Part shown: positions 45,190 to 57,544 of the stretch, in pieces
How positions within the stretch are numbered: the stretch's first letter is position 1
How the letters are laid out: every line of letters starts with the position of its first letter
From: Gordius sp. MW1
Taxonomy: Eukaryota > Nematomorpha > Gordioida > Gordea > Gordiidae
DNA: 64,000 nt
Assembly: GCA_964036665.1 (NCBI GenBank)
Contig: OZ038528.1
Location: forward strand, 13,150,501-13,214,500
Reading direction: 5' to 3'
Notes under the pieces: generated by a model
Databases searched by the model: none
What the model saw: the letters and a program-made list of their open reading frames with translations, nothing else
Told to the model about the DNA's origin: nothing
Translations under genes and position numbers: made by a program

Positions 45190-47481
45190 AAATGGAGGCA
45201 ACAAATAATAATAATGCCGACGTCTGATGGGCAATACTGTTTCCCTCACCAAATAAACATTTGGCTAAAGGTCCGGAATAATTTTTTAACTCCGCATTTT
45301 TATTAAATTGGGCTTAATTTTGAACTTTAAGGCAAATTTTACATTCAAAATTTACTTTAACATCAAAATCAGAATTAAATTTCATGATTATATCGGTATT
45401 TAATTCAAAACGAGGAGGATGTGATTGAAAATTAGAGAATCACTACATTTTATTTAATTATTTTTTTTTGGTAATAATTTAACTAAAATCACACATTTGT
45501 AGTTAATGGTGTATAATAGTTGTAAATGTTTTTTGTATTACTTATCATAATAATTTTAGGCTATTCTAGCTGATTATTTTTAAAATAAATGAGAATACTA
45601 TTCGTAATATTTAAGCAAATTATTAACGAAAGAAAGGAAGGGTTTAAGTTAAAAGCTATATGATTTAAACAATATTTATAAGGTTTGTTATTTAGGATAT
45701 GCCTGCCCGAGACCCTACTAATTATGCCATGGGGGTTAGGACCACGTTTTTGTAAATTCGCAGAATTTGGATAAAATAATCACATTCTCAAGGGTCAAGT
45801 CTGGGTTATTTAATCGGATCAAATAAAATAATTAGATTTGAATTTCTTCTATCAAAAATACCTTTACATGTATATTCGCAATGAGTTTGGATTAAATAAT
45901 CTTTTATTAGGGGTCAGATCAAATTGTAAAAAATCCGTTTAATAGTTAAGAATTGAATTTTTGGAGAGTAATAATAATGTTTGCATTATAATGCTTGGCG
46001 CGATACGAATGGTTATATACCAAAAAAAAATTAAAACTATTTCAAAATATTTAATTTTTTGAATTATTTTGTTAAATGGTAAATATTTATGATGAGTGTG
46101 TAACGATAGCGGTTGAATTTTTTAATTCATAGTACTGATAATAGGAAATCTTCATGAAAAGATAGGAACTGCGTTGAGAAAAAATTGATCCTAAACTAAT
46201 GTTGGGTGAACACCGAGTTTCTGATCTAAAATAGTGTCAAATTTTGCTCTAAACACCGGGAGTTTCAACTATTATTTTATAAATACCCCGAAAGAACTCG
46301 TGCTTTCATATTTATTAGTATTTTGAGTCCATTGGAACAATAAAATTTTTAACCATATATAATTGAAGCATAAATTGAAGAAAATTTGCCGTATACATTT
46401 ATAAGAGAAAAAAGGTTGTCGGTGTCAAAAGATATGATTATAAGAAGCATATTTCGCGCTGGTTATTTGAGATAGTTTATTTTAAGCAATACTATTTTAA
46501 AATCAAAAACAAAAAAGTCTAATAAATAATTAAGTGACGGCTACTTTTCACTAGGCGTTTTTAAGTTAAAGTCACATCTAAGAAGATGCCTAAATTTTTG
46601 AGTCAAAACCCAAATGATTTAATTAGTTTTATAGATTTAGATGATATATCTAAAAATGGGCGTCCACTAAGGGCTGTCTGGAAGGATTTATACACATGAC
46701 GTACTAGGTTAAACATCTCTTAAAAAATATGAAATAAACCCATATTTATCCAAAATGGAGTATTTTGTGTCAAAATTATAACAAATATCTTTGAATAAAA
46801 TTAACATATTTTCGAGAAGTTTTTTCAAATTCGTGAGAAAAAGTGTGAGACAGGGCGAATATGGCTTAAGATTTTCACAATATAGATAAGGCTTGAAGCA
46901 TCTTATTTTTTAGAGTTTGTAAACATGGGCGTATCCAGCATTGGAATTATAGGGGAGCAATAAGGATTTAAGGGGCCAAATGATAATCTCTCGAAATGTT
47001 TATGGATTTACAAAACCTAATTCAACTCTGCTTACATGCTCAAACACAATTTCACCTATTTATTTAAAACATTCCTTTTTATGAGAAAGTGTATGAATAA
47101 TTATTTTTTTATAAAACGTGATAGTAGAAAGTTTTAAAAGATTAAAATGGTCATCACTTAGGCAACTTACGTGAAGCTGGTCTAAATTGTAATTTTAAAG
47201 TGGAATTCAGGTTTTATAACCTTGGTTTTTGAATTACTCATGGACTATTTAGTAATTATTATTATCTAATTAGCGGAACTATTTCACTTATTTAACTAGA
47301 AAATTAGAATAAAAACTGTTTGTTAAGCGTTTAGTCAATTAACTTTGCGCAACAATGACGTGACATTAGACCTTTAATAAGATATTAATTGCTATTGTTA
47401 TTTATACAAACATGTTTATTCCACCAAATATAATGTAATAAATTAAAGGTATGTGCTAATTTCTTCAAAATAATATAGGGT

Positions 47482-47497
47482 AGCCCTGAAAAGGGCT
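47482..47497 (-). terminator. Histone 3' stem-loop of H4, unit 10
   Basis: Perfect stem and loop. Confidence 0.95.
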
Positions 47498-47531
47498 GTT
47501 GGGTGTTAGTTTTTGGGAAGGTGGGAAATGT

Positions 47532-48077
<546 letters not shown>

Positions 48078-48452
48078 ATGACTGGCCGTGGTAAAGGTGG
48101 TAAAATAAAGGGGAAGGCAAAGAGTCGTTCTAGTCGCGCCGGCCTCCAGTTTCCCGTCGGTCGTATTCACCGTCTACTGAGGAAGGGCAACTACGCTAGC
48201 CGTGTCGGAGCTGGGGCTCCCGTCTATTTAGCTGCCGTGATGGAATACCTCGCCGCCGAAGTATTAGAATTAGCTGGCAACGCGGCTCGTGACAACAAAA
48301 AGACCAGGATCATTCCTCGTCACTTACAGTTAGCTATCAGGAACGATGAGGAGTTGAATAAATTGCTCTCGGGCGTTACCATCGCTCAAGGTGGCGTTTT
48401 ACCCAATATTCAAAGTATTCTCCTGCCCAAGAAATCCGAGACCAAAGCCTAA
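48078..48452 (+). CDS. H2A: Histone H2A, unit 10
   Basis: Last intact H2A in the window; 124 codons, protein unchanged, with the ATC codon of units 1-7. The change to divergent sequence begins about 70 bp after its stop. Confidence 0.99.
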   Translation: MTGRGKGGKIKGKAKSRSSRAGLQFPVGRIHRLLRKGNYASRVGAGAPVYLAAVMEYLAAEVLELAGNAARDNKKTRIIPRHLQLAIRNDEELNKLLSGVTIAQGGVLPNIQSILLPKKSETKA

Positions 48453-48478
48453 TAGCTTACTCTCCAACAACACCCAAC

Positions 48479-48494
48479 GGCCCTTTTCAGGGCC
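48479..48494 (+). terminator. Histone 3' stem-loop of H2A, unit 10
   Basis: Canonical stem-loop and GGAAGAAA; the last sequence before the divergence begins. Confidence 0.96.
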
Positions 48495-48894
48495 ACCCAT
48501 ACTTTATGGAAGAAACAGCTACTTATATTTAATATACATATTTTTGAATTATTTGTTCTAACGTGACTCATGTCTTAATTAGTTCATGAAATATAATAGC
48601 TTACTTTTCCAGTTATACAAGTAAAGTAAACTTTTAGCAAAATATGAATTTCTTAAACACTTAATAAAAACAGAAAATAAGAGTATAACTATAACTGTAT
48701 TAAAAATAAACACATAATCTGTAAAAATAACAAACTGGTGCATAATTATCTATTGATATTAAGAATTCAATGTCTCAGATTTAAATTTTATCATTTTTTA
48801 AAATTTTCATTTACCTCCATTTTAAGGACATTAAAAATTTTCCCTAACATTCATTTTAATTACACTAAAATTTTTTTATCCTCATTCATTTTAG

Positions 48895-49615
48895 CACCCT
48901 TTAGGTTAGGTGGTTAAAATTACTGTACAAGTTAGTTTGTTATTTCCGTAGCTCAATAAAATTTATCGTAGAACATCTCTGCAAAACATGGCTTGATTTT
49001 ATCAAACAGCTTTAAAAATACAATAGTTTTATATGCCCGGGGCGGGACCCACCTTCCACAACATGAAATTTTTATTCATTAATATATGTTTAAACACCAT
49101 TCTAAACCTATTTGTTACCAAGTGGTCCTGAATAAATAAACATTAAAAATTGGCATATAAAGTTTTTATAATTTAGTATAAAAGCCAGGAATTTACAAAT
49201 CATGAAATCAGAGCTTATATTACCAAAATCAATTCACAAAGTTACTCAATTTAAACTTTTTCTTTTTAATCCATAATAATTCTATCTCCATAGCTCTGTA
49301 AAATTTGATTTTAAATATAGATTTTTTTGTCTTAAGAAATAAATAGCCAAAAAGCCCTAAATTTTGGTCAAGTCCATTTTTTCTTCAAAATTTCCTTTTA
49401 TAGGATCTATAACAACTTATCTTTCAAATCATGCCATTAAAAAATTTTTTAGAAAGCCATATCTGGTAATAGGGTAGAATTCTGCACTTATTATGGATGC
49501 AAAATTATTAACCAAATTAAGATATCAAATTTAGAAAAGTTTATATTATAAAACAACCAAGTCATGACTATTGAATGTTTGGGGTCATCATGACCATTAT
49601 CATCAGTGTTGTCAC
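48895..49615. mobile_element. piggyBac-like relic, unit 10 copy
   Basis: Divergent version of the relic at 1954-2679, with scattered substitutions and small deletions (for example CATGACC for CATGAGCCCC near 49590). Confidence 0.55.
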
Positions 49616-49786
49616 TTAAGTTTTGATTAAAAATCATTTGAAGAATTAAACATTTAAAAATTTTACTTATCGTTAATGTTACTTATAGATTTATAACTGA
49701 TGTATTCAAATGCATAGCAAATAATGTTAATTATAAGAATTTATTCAAGATGGGTAAAAGTTAAATTTCTTCTGTATAGTTTGGGT

Positions 49787-49802
49787 AGCCCAGAAAAGGG
49801 CT
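49787..49802 (-). terminator. Damaged histone stem-loop of broken H2B, unit 10
   Basis: The minus strand reads AGCCCTTTTCTGGGCT: the base pair closing the loop is lost (T opposite T), leaving five pairs. This fits relaxed constraint after the H2B was interrupted. Confidence 0.85.
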
Positions 49803-49838
49803 GTTGGGTGTTGGTTTAGCTACGAGCGCAGCTTTTCA

Positions 49839-49964
<126 letters not shown>

Positions 49965-49981
49965 TTAAAATTTGAAATTAA

Positions 49982-51625
49982 CACTCCGTTGGCTAGGTGG
50001 GGTCTCACAGACCCCAAGCGGTTTATAAATGTTGTACAAATTAAGTTAGTGATTGTTATAATTTCATTTTTTCAGTAGCTTAATAAAATTTATCCTAGAA
50101 TATCTCTGCAAAATTTGGCTTGTTTTTATCCAGTAGTTTTTAAGATACGGCGTGTTTTAGATGCCCGGGGTCGTCCAGGACCCCACGTTCCACAATAGGA
50201 AAAAAAAAATTTTTTCCAAAATTTTTTTTTTTTAATATAATATTAAAAAGCATTATTATAAACCTATTTGTGAAAAAAATTTTTATAAACATTTTATTTT
50301 CTTTGAGATATTTACATTTTAAACTCCGATTTTAACATGTTTATTTTTCCTCGTGGTATTTCAATGTGCTAATTTGTGTAAATTTTCCTGTGCACTTAGA
50401 TATTTCAACATGTCTAACATTAAAAAGTGCTATATATATATTATTTTTTGTCTGAATATGGTATATAAATATAAAAATATAACATTTTATCATGTTGTCA
50501 TAAATAAATAATCATATATTAGTTTAAGGAGTTTATACCTATAGTAATTATTATTGTAGCTTAGGATTAAATAGACTAAAAGATCATAAATAATAAATGT
50601 CTGTTTATAAAGTAACTGAATTAAACTTTCCAAATCATATTTGATATTTCATATGTGTATGAAGTGTCATTTTATGAAAAATTGACTGTTTTTATAGCCC
50701 TACATAATGTTTGTTTTAAGATACTACATGAAGATTAATTTCATATTCTCAAATTTAACCTTCTAAGATTTATTTCTATTGTAAAAATATAAAACTAGTT
50801 GAAAAATTATTTAAAAAATGTATCAATAAGAATAGAAAACTTTATGTCTCAAAAAAAAGGGTCAAAATTTGCTTTAGTTTAGACAACTCTATTTTTTATT
50901 TTTAGGTTTTTTTTAAGCCAAATGTAAAAAATCATAAACTTTTATTACCAATGTTCATTTATAAACTAACTTTTTTAAACTTTATCTTTTCAAACTAAAA
51001 AATTTTTTAATTTTAAACTAACAAAACATGTAGGAAATCTCATTTTTTACACAAAATTCACTATTTTTAAAGCCTCATAAAATTTTTGTTTTAAGATTTT
51101 ACAATTAGATTTTTTTCCTATTCTTAATTCTAACCTTCTATAATGAATTTCTATTAGAAAAAATTTAATTGAAGTCCAAAAATTAGAAAAATAATGGCTT
51201 AGAACAGTAGTAACTTTTTGCCCTAAAAAAACGTAGGGCCAAAAATTCCCTAAGTTTGGACATCTCTATTATTTTTGTTTTTAGGTTTTTTTATGCCAAA
51301 TTTTTTATGGTTTTAGCTCCAACCTTATTTTATATGATCTTATAAATTAAATTATGGAATTGGAGAAAAAAAATTTGTTATGACTAAATATAGTCACATA
51401 GGGGGAAATTTTGGGGGTTGCACTAATTGTAATTATAAAATTATAATCCCTTGTTCAAATACCCAAAGTAATATATCAATTTACAGATAAGAGTTGTAGT
51501 ATTATGCTTTTAAAATTTGAAAAGTTTATATTACAATACAACCAAGTTATAGCTATTTAAAAGTTTGGGGCTTTTAAGACCCCCTTTACCATCTGTGTTA
51601 GGATTTTAGCCTGGCCAACGGAGTG
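49982..51625. mobile_element. Nested piggyBac-like element (non-autonomous)
   Basis: The ends are CACTCCGTTGGCTAGG and its inverted match (CCTGGCCAACGGAGTG), 15 of 16 bases the same, flanked on both sides by TTAA (49978-49981 and 51626-51629). TTAA target duplication is typical of piggyBac. A short inverted GGGGTCTCACAGACCCC follows the left end, and a related palindrome (GGGGCTTTTAAGACCCC) lies near the right end at about 51567-51584. No transposase frame is seen. The interior contains an imperfect duplication of about 370 bp (for example TTAGGTTTTTTT near 50905 and 51275). Confidence 0.68.
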
Positions 51626-51809
51626 TTAAATTTCTATGGGCTAAGACAAACGTCAATCAACAGATGTTTTTAGTTACTAACCTATAAAATTCACAAAAAA
51701 TATTGATTATAATTGAACCATGGTTTACAAGATTAATTAAAATTTATCATATTTGTAATTAAAATTTTTCATATTTAGCATTCTGCATTTACTTCTTTTG
51801 ATATGTGTT

Positions 51810-52940
51810 TTTGAGCTTGAGCTGATGATCATTGATCTATGTTTATAATTCCTTTTAAATGGCTGATATAATTTATAAAGTCAATATTGTATTTGGTACA
51901 TTTAATAACCTAAGGGATATTTGAGTGAGTATTTAAATACATTAGCTAATGATCATTATATCTGATCTATGTTTATAAGCCTATCCTTTTAATTGTAATT
52001 TTGGTAAAGCTAATTGATGAACTCAATATTGTATTTGGTACATTTATAATAACCTAAGGGATATCTGTTGAGCTTGAGCTAATGATCATTATATCTGATC
52101 TATGTTTATAAGCCTATCCTTTTAATTGTAATTTTGGTAAAGCTAATTGATGAACTCAATATTGTATTTGGTACATTTATAATAACCTAAGGGATATCTG
52201 TTGAGCTTGAGCTAATGATCATTATATCTGATCTATGTTTATAAGCCTATCCTTTTAATTGTAATTTTGGTAAAGCTAATTGATGAACTCAATATTGTAT
52301 TTGGTATATTTATAATAACCTAAGGGATATCTGTTGAGCTTGAGCTAATGATCATTATATCTAATCTATGTTTATAAGCCTATCCTTTTAATTGTAATTT
52401 TGGTAAAGCTAATTGATGAACTCAATATTGTATTTGGTATATTTATAATAACCTAAGGGATATCTGTTGAGCTTGAGCTAATGATCATTATATCTGATCT
52501 ATGTTTATAAGCCTATCCTTTTAATTGTAATTTTGGTAAAGCTAAATGATAAACTCAATATTGTATTTGGTATATTTATAATAACCTAAGGGATATCTGT
52601 TGAGCTTGAGCTAATGATCATTATATCTGATCTATGTTTATAAGCCTATCCTTTTAATTGTAATTTTGGTAAAGCTAATTGATGAACTCAATATTGTATT
52701 TGGTATATTTATAATAACCTAAGGGATATCTGTTGAGCTTGAGCTAATGATCATTATATCTGATCTATGTTTATAAGCCTATCCTTTTAATTGTAATTTT
52801 GGTAAAGCTAAATGATAAACTCAATATTGTATTTGGTACATTTATAATAACCTAAGGAATAGCTGAGTTAGTACTTGAATACATTGAGCTTGAGCTAATG
52901 ATCATTATATCTAATCTATGTTTATAAGCCTATCCTATTA
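51810..52940. repeat. 133-bp tandem repeat array
   Basis: GAGCTTGAGCTAATGATCAT recurs at 52070, 52203, 52336, 52469, 52602 and 52735, exactly 133 bp apart, then at 52886 (151 bp, with an 18-bp longer variant). Degenerate copies precede 52070 (from about 51810). About eight copies in all. No coding function seen; it lies inside the Ginger1-like insertion. Confidence 0.93.
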
Positions 52941-53433
52941 ATTATTTTTATTGTCTATAAGCTTAAAACTAAGGTAAAGTTTATAACTTATACTAATAAA
53001 GTAAAAGATTTTTTAATAAGCTTCTAATGATTATGTGCATTTTTATACAAAACTAGAGATGAAAATACAAATGCTTGAGCTTGACTAAACTGATATTCAT
53101 AATTTTCTTGATCAAACCTAAATTTATAAAATACATGTGAAAAAAAAGATTTGATAATATACTTAAATGGCTAAATTGATAGTTTGTTAGTGATTCTCTA
53201 AATTTTAATTTATAAAATTATGCATAGTAATTCCTTTAAATATTTTGAAAGTCTTGTGTCGTCATTTTAGTGTCTTCAAAAAAAATACATGTTTTTGTGC
53301 CAAAACTAACCTATTGAGCTTTTAGGAAGATAACGTGATATGGCATATAACTCGTTATTATGCCATATTAACCAATAGGAATGTTCAACTGAGCGTCGTC
53401 GTTTTTTAAATGTCGACGTTTCAGATCATTACA
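52941..53433. other. Right arm of the Ginger1-like insertion
   Basis: AT-rich, no gene seen. The last 60 bp carry the GCGTCGTCG and GTCGACGTTT motifs that echo, inverted, the left arm at 49920-49950. Confidence 0.5.
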
Positions 53434-53437
53434 CCGG
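53434..53437. repeat. Target-site duplication CCGG, right copy
   Basis: Matches 49904-49907 and joins directly to H2B sequence (CAACAACAACC). Confidence 0.9.
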
Positions 53438-53738
53438 CAACAACAACCTCACTGCAGTTTGTATTTCTCGACTCGAGATGGTGGACCTTTTGTTGTAGTG
53501 ACAGTGAGCCAAACGAGATGCTTCGGCAGCTATCCTCTCGAACAGATCGTTCACGAAGGAGTTCATGATAGACATGGCCTTGCTAGAGATACCGGTGTCG
53601 GGGTGGACCTGCTTCAAAACTTTGTAAATGTAGATACCGTAGGATTCTCTTCTAGATTTCCTCCTTTTTTTTGTCGGTTTTAGATGTCTTCGGCTTGCTC
53701 GTCTTTTTCACGGCTTTTCCACTCGGTTTAAAGGGCAT

Positions 53739-53930
53739 TTCGTTGGTTGAGTTAAATTAGGAGTAAAATTAAAATGGCGGTGGACGCGGGTTTTAAATTT
53801 TATATATATTTACTCGTCGATTTAACAACGAGAATAACATTCAACCAATAGAAAGAGGGTAAAGTGAGCGCAATTGCGCTTAAATAACACTTGCGAGCGC
53901 GGAAGGATAAAAGCGTTACCGTACACATAA
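53739..53930 (-). promoter_or_regulatory. H2B promoter remnant, unit 10
   Basis: The TATA stretch and CCAAT box are still present; a 6-bp loss shortens GTTACCGTAACCGTACAC to GTTACCGTACAC near 53917. It now drives a broken gene. Confidence 0.65.
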
Positions 53931-54433
53931 ATGGAGGCAACAAATAATAATAATGCGGACGTCTGATGGGCAATAATGTTTTCCTCACCAAATAATAGAC
54001 ATTTGGCTAAAGGTCGTTAAAGTCCGGAATAATCTTTTAACTCCGCATTTTATTAAATTGGGCCTAATTTTGAACTTTAAGGCAAATTTTACATTCAAAA
54101 TTTACTTTAACATCAAAATCAGAATTAAATTTCATGATTATATTGATTTTTAATTCAAAACGAGGAGAATGTGATTGAAAATTAGAGAATCACTACATTT
54201 TATTTAATTATTTTTTTTGGTAATAATTTAACTAAAATCACACATTTGTAGTTAATGGTGTATAAATGTTTTTTGTATTACTTATCATAATAATTTTAGG
54301 CTTTTCTAGCTGATTATTTTTAAAATAAATGAGAGTATTATTCGTAATTTAAGCAAACTATTAACGAAAGAAAGGAAGGGTTTAAGTTGAAAGCTATATG
54401 ATTTAAACATTATTAAGGTTTGTTGGTTAGGAT
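53931..54433. other. Divergent long spacer, first part
   Basis: Homologous to the start of the 3466-5199 spacer with scattered changes; no gene seen. Confidence 0.6.
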
Positions 54434-55937
54434 TAGAGCTGTTAAGAACTAGTTCATTTTGAACTAGTTCATTGAACTAGTTCACTTTTTTCTGAACTTC
54501 GAACTGAACTAGTTACCTTTCCAAAAATTGAACTATGAACTTGAACTAGTTCGTTTTTTTAAAGTTGAACTATGAACTTGAACTAGTTCTTTTTTTAATA
54601 TTCTGAACTTGAACTTGAACTTTGCAATATAAATGAACTAGTTAATCACAAAAATTATTTTATAAAATAATTTTATAAGCCGAGTTTGATTGTTTTTAGT
54701 GTTTCGATCTCGTCTCATCTCGGTCTCGAAAGCAAAATCTCGTCTCGTCTCGAGAGCGATTATGACAATCTCGCCTCGGTCTAAAAAAATCTCGGTCTCG
54801 ACGAGATTTCTCGACGAGATTTCTCGACTTGTCTCGACTTTTTAAACTAAATAGAAATTTTTTTTGATGTTATAAAATTATAAAATAAGTGAAAAATCAA
54901 AAATGGCAAACTATTTTATTTTTCAAAAATTTTAATTCACTTACTTGATAAAGATTTAGTGCGACATGTCATTGGCAATATAAAGATATGAACCAATTAT
55001 TAAATTAAAAAAATTAATAGAAAGTGCTATATGAAAAAAAGAATATAAGCCTAAAGTATAGATTATAAATTTTTTAGTTTTAGCGAATTATGACATTTAT
55101 ATAAAATTCACTGTGTTAAATATAAATACACATATAACAAAAATCATTAAAATGGGAAGTAAACTATGATATTAATGTGTAAGGTCCCATTTTACAAACC
55201 AAAAAATTGCCTCCCATTTCTAACTAACTTTGCCGTTAAATATTAATTTTCTAATAAAATATATATCGAGTATTTAATTAGCAGAATTTCCATATAGAAA
55301 TTTTTGTTGAATGCACCTGCCAACCCTATTTTATAATTTCATCTTTATTAAATGATAATTTTGAAAAAATATTTTATTCAAGATTAATTCCCATCTACTT
55401 CCCCCTGATTTCTATTATCGATTGTAATTTTATATATTATATTGTTTAAAATGAAAATAAAAGTTTTACACATTGAATTGTTTTTCAAAATTATAAAGCT
55501 GATTTAGTTTGTATAAAAAAGCTAAAAATTTTTATTAAATTAGATTTTATAATGGACTATTTCTTATTTAAATTAAACAATAATAAGTTTAATTAAACTC
55601 AACAATCAATAAAAATTTGTTTCATAGAATTTCAAATTGCGGATTGGACTTAGATTTAAAAAACTGATTTTGGATCAGATAAAACGTTTTTCAAAAACCC
55701 CTTGGATCGGATTAAAATTTTATAATATTAAAAAATATGAAAACTATGAACTGAACTTGAACTAGTTCATTTTGTAAAATTTGAACTAAGAACTGAACTA
55801 GTTCGTTTTTTTTTCAAAATGAACTTGAACTTGAACTAGTTACTTTTGAAAAAATTTGAACTTGAACTAATATTTTTTTTCAAACTGAACTATGAACTTG
55901 AACTAGTTCATATCTAAGATGAACTTTAACAGCTCTA
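54434..55937. mobile_element. Inverted-repeat element with GAACTAGTTC arrays
   Basis: The insertion begins TAGAGCTGTTAA and ends with the exact inverse TTAACAGCTCTA. AGGAT is repeated on both sides (54429-54433 and 55938-55942) but occurs once at the matching site in intact units, so it is a 5-bp target duplication. Both arms (about 54446-54650 and 55740-55915) are packed with the palindrome GAACTAGTTC and half-sites GAACTTGAAC. The centre has a TCTCG-rich patch (54706-54838). No transposase frame seen; the superfamily is unresolved. Confidence 0.85.
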
Positions 55938-56544
55938 AGGATATGCCTGCCCGAGACCCTACTAATTATGCCATGGGGGTTAGGAGTTAGGACTACGTTT
56001 TTGCAAATTCGCTGAATTTGGATAAAATAATCACATTCTCAAGGGTCAAGTCTATTTATTTAATCGGATCAAATAAAATAATTAGATTTGAATTTTTTCG
56101 ATTAAAAATACCTTTACATGTATATTCGCAATGAGTTTGGATTAAATAATCATTTTATTAGGGGTCAGATCAAATTGTAAAAATCCGTTAAATAGTTAAG
56201 ATTGGAATTTTTGGAGAGTAATAATAATGGCGCGATACGAATTATATACCAAAAAAAATTAAAACATTTTTAAAATATTTAATTTTGTATTATTTTGTTA
56301 AATGGGAAATATTTATGGTGAATGTGTAACGATAGCGTTTGAATTTTTTAATTCATAGTACTGATAATAGGAAATCTTCATGAAAAGATAGGGACTGCGT
56401 TGAGAAAAAATTGATCTTAAACTAATGTTGAGTGAACACCGAGTTTTTGATCTAAAAAAGTGTCAAATTTTGCTCTAAACACCGGGAGTTTCAACTATTA
56501 TTTTATAAATACCCCGAAAGAACTCGTGCTTTCATATTTATTAG
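55938..56544. other. Divergent long spacer, middle part
   Basis: Continues the spacer sequence of intact units from GGATATGCCTGCCCGAG; no gene seen. Confidence 0.6.
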
Positions 56545-57412
56545 TATTTTGAGTCCATTGGAACAATAAAATTTTTAACCATAAATAATTGAAGCATAAA
56601 TTGAAGAAAATTTGCCGTATACATTTGTAAGAGAAAAAAGGTTGTCGGTGTCAAAAGATATGATTATAAAAAGCATATTTCGCGCTGGTTATTTAAGATA
56701 GTTTATTTTAAGCAATACTATTTTAAAATCAAAAACAAAAAGTCTAATAAATAATTTAGTGACGGCTACTTTTCACTAGGCGTTTTTAAGTTAAAGTCAC
56801 ATCTAAGAAGATGCCTAAATTTTTGAGTCAAAACCCAAATGATTTAATTGGTTTTATAGATTTAGATGATATATCTAAAAATGGGCGTCCACTAAGGGCT
56901 GTCTGGAAGGATTTATACACACGTACTAGGTTAAACATCTTCTTAAAATTTTTTACATTAACCCATTTATCCAAAGTGGGAACTTTATATCAAAAATATT
57001 ACAAATATTAATAAATAATGATGATAATCCACTACATATATGTGACAAAATAAAGTTTGTAAGAGCTGAAGCATTATGTAACAATAAAAGAGCCTTGATG
57101 ACATGGGCGTAGCCAGATTTTGGATTAGGGGGGGGGGGCGAAACATTTAAAAGTTCAATTAGGGGGGGGGGGCAAAACATAATTTTTTTTTGATTTTAAA
57201 GGGTTTTTGCATTAAATTTTTTTTTTGCATTTAGTGGGGAGCGGCCGCCCCCCCCCGTGGCTACGCCATGCTTGATGACAAAATGTCGCCGTGATATCAA
57301 TCTGCGTCAAATTGGTTATATTTTTCGATAGAGTTTTTCAAATTTGTCCCAAAAAGTGTGAGACAAGGTGAATATGGCTTCAAATTTTCATCTTATTTTT
57401 TTAGTTTGTAAA
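56545..57412. repeat. Spacer duplication, copy A
   Basis: Spacer segment from about GAGTCCATTGGAACAAT to GTTTGTAAA, present once in units 1-9 (about 4600-5199) but twice here. Copy A is very like the array unit up to about 56930, then diverges. It contains the 169-bp MITE at 57102. Confidence 0.75.
57102..57270. mobile_element. hAT-type MITE (169 bp)
   Basis: The ends CATGGGCGTAGCCA and TGGCTACGCCATG are inverted repeats, flanked by a perfect 8-bp duplication CTTGATGA (57094-57101 and 57271-57278), the size typical of hAT transposons. G- and C-runs lie inside. Too short to code. Confidence 0.9.
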
Positions 57413-57536
57413 CATGGTGGTAGCCAGGATTGCAATTAGAGGGGGGCGATAATCAAATAGGGTTAGGGTTAAATTGATAATTTTTCCAAATTTTAGCCAT
57501 AATTTTAATAAAACTGACCCCATGGCTACGGCCATG
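57413..57536. mobile_element. hAT-type MITE (124 bp)
   Basis: The ends CATGGTGGTAGCCAGG and ATGGCTACGGCCATG are related to the MITE at 57102, with an 8-bp duplication TTTGTAAA (57405-57412 and 57537-57544). The left-end relic at every unit junction (for example 5200) follows the same TTTGTAAA, so this is the fuller form of that insertion. Confidence 0.83.
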
Positions 57537-57544
57537 TTTGTAAA

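Noticed and set aside
51810-52940. CRISPR-like spaced repeats
   Set aside because: The copies are directly adjacent 133-bp tandem repeats with no unique spacers, in an animal genome.
56953-57180. 75-codon minus-strand frame
   Set aside because: Runs through the G-run of the 57102 MITE; no family resemblance.
57465-57480. Telomere-like TAGGGTTAGGGTTA
   Set aside because: Only about two units, inside a small MITE; no array.
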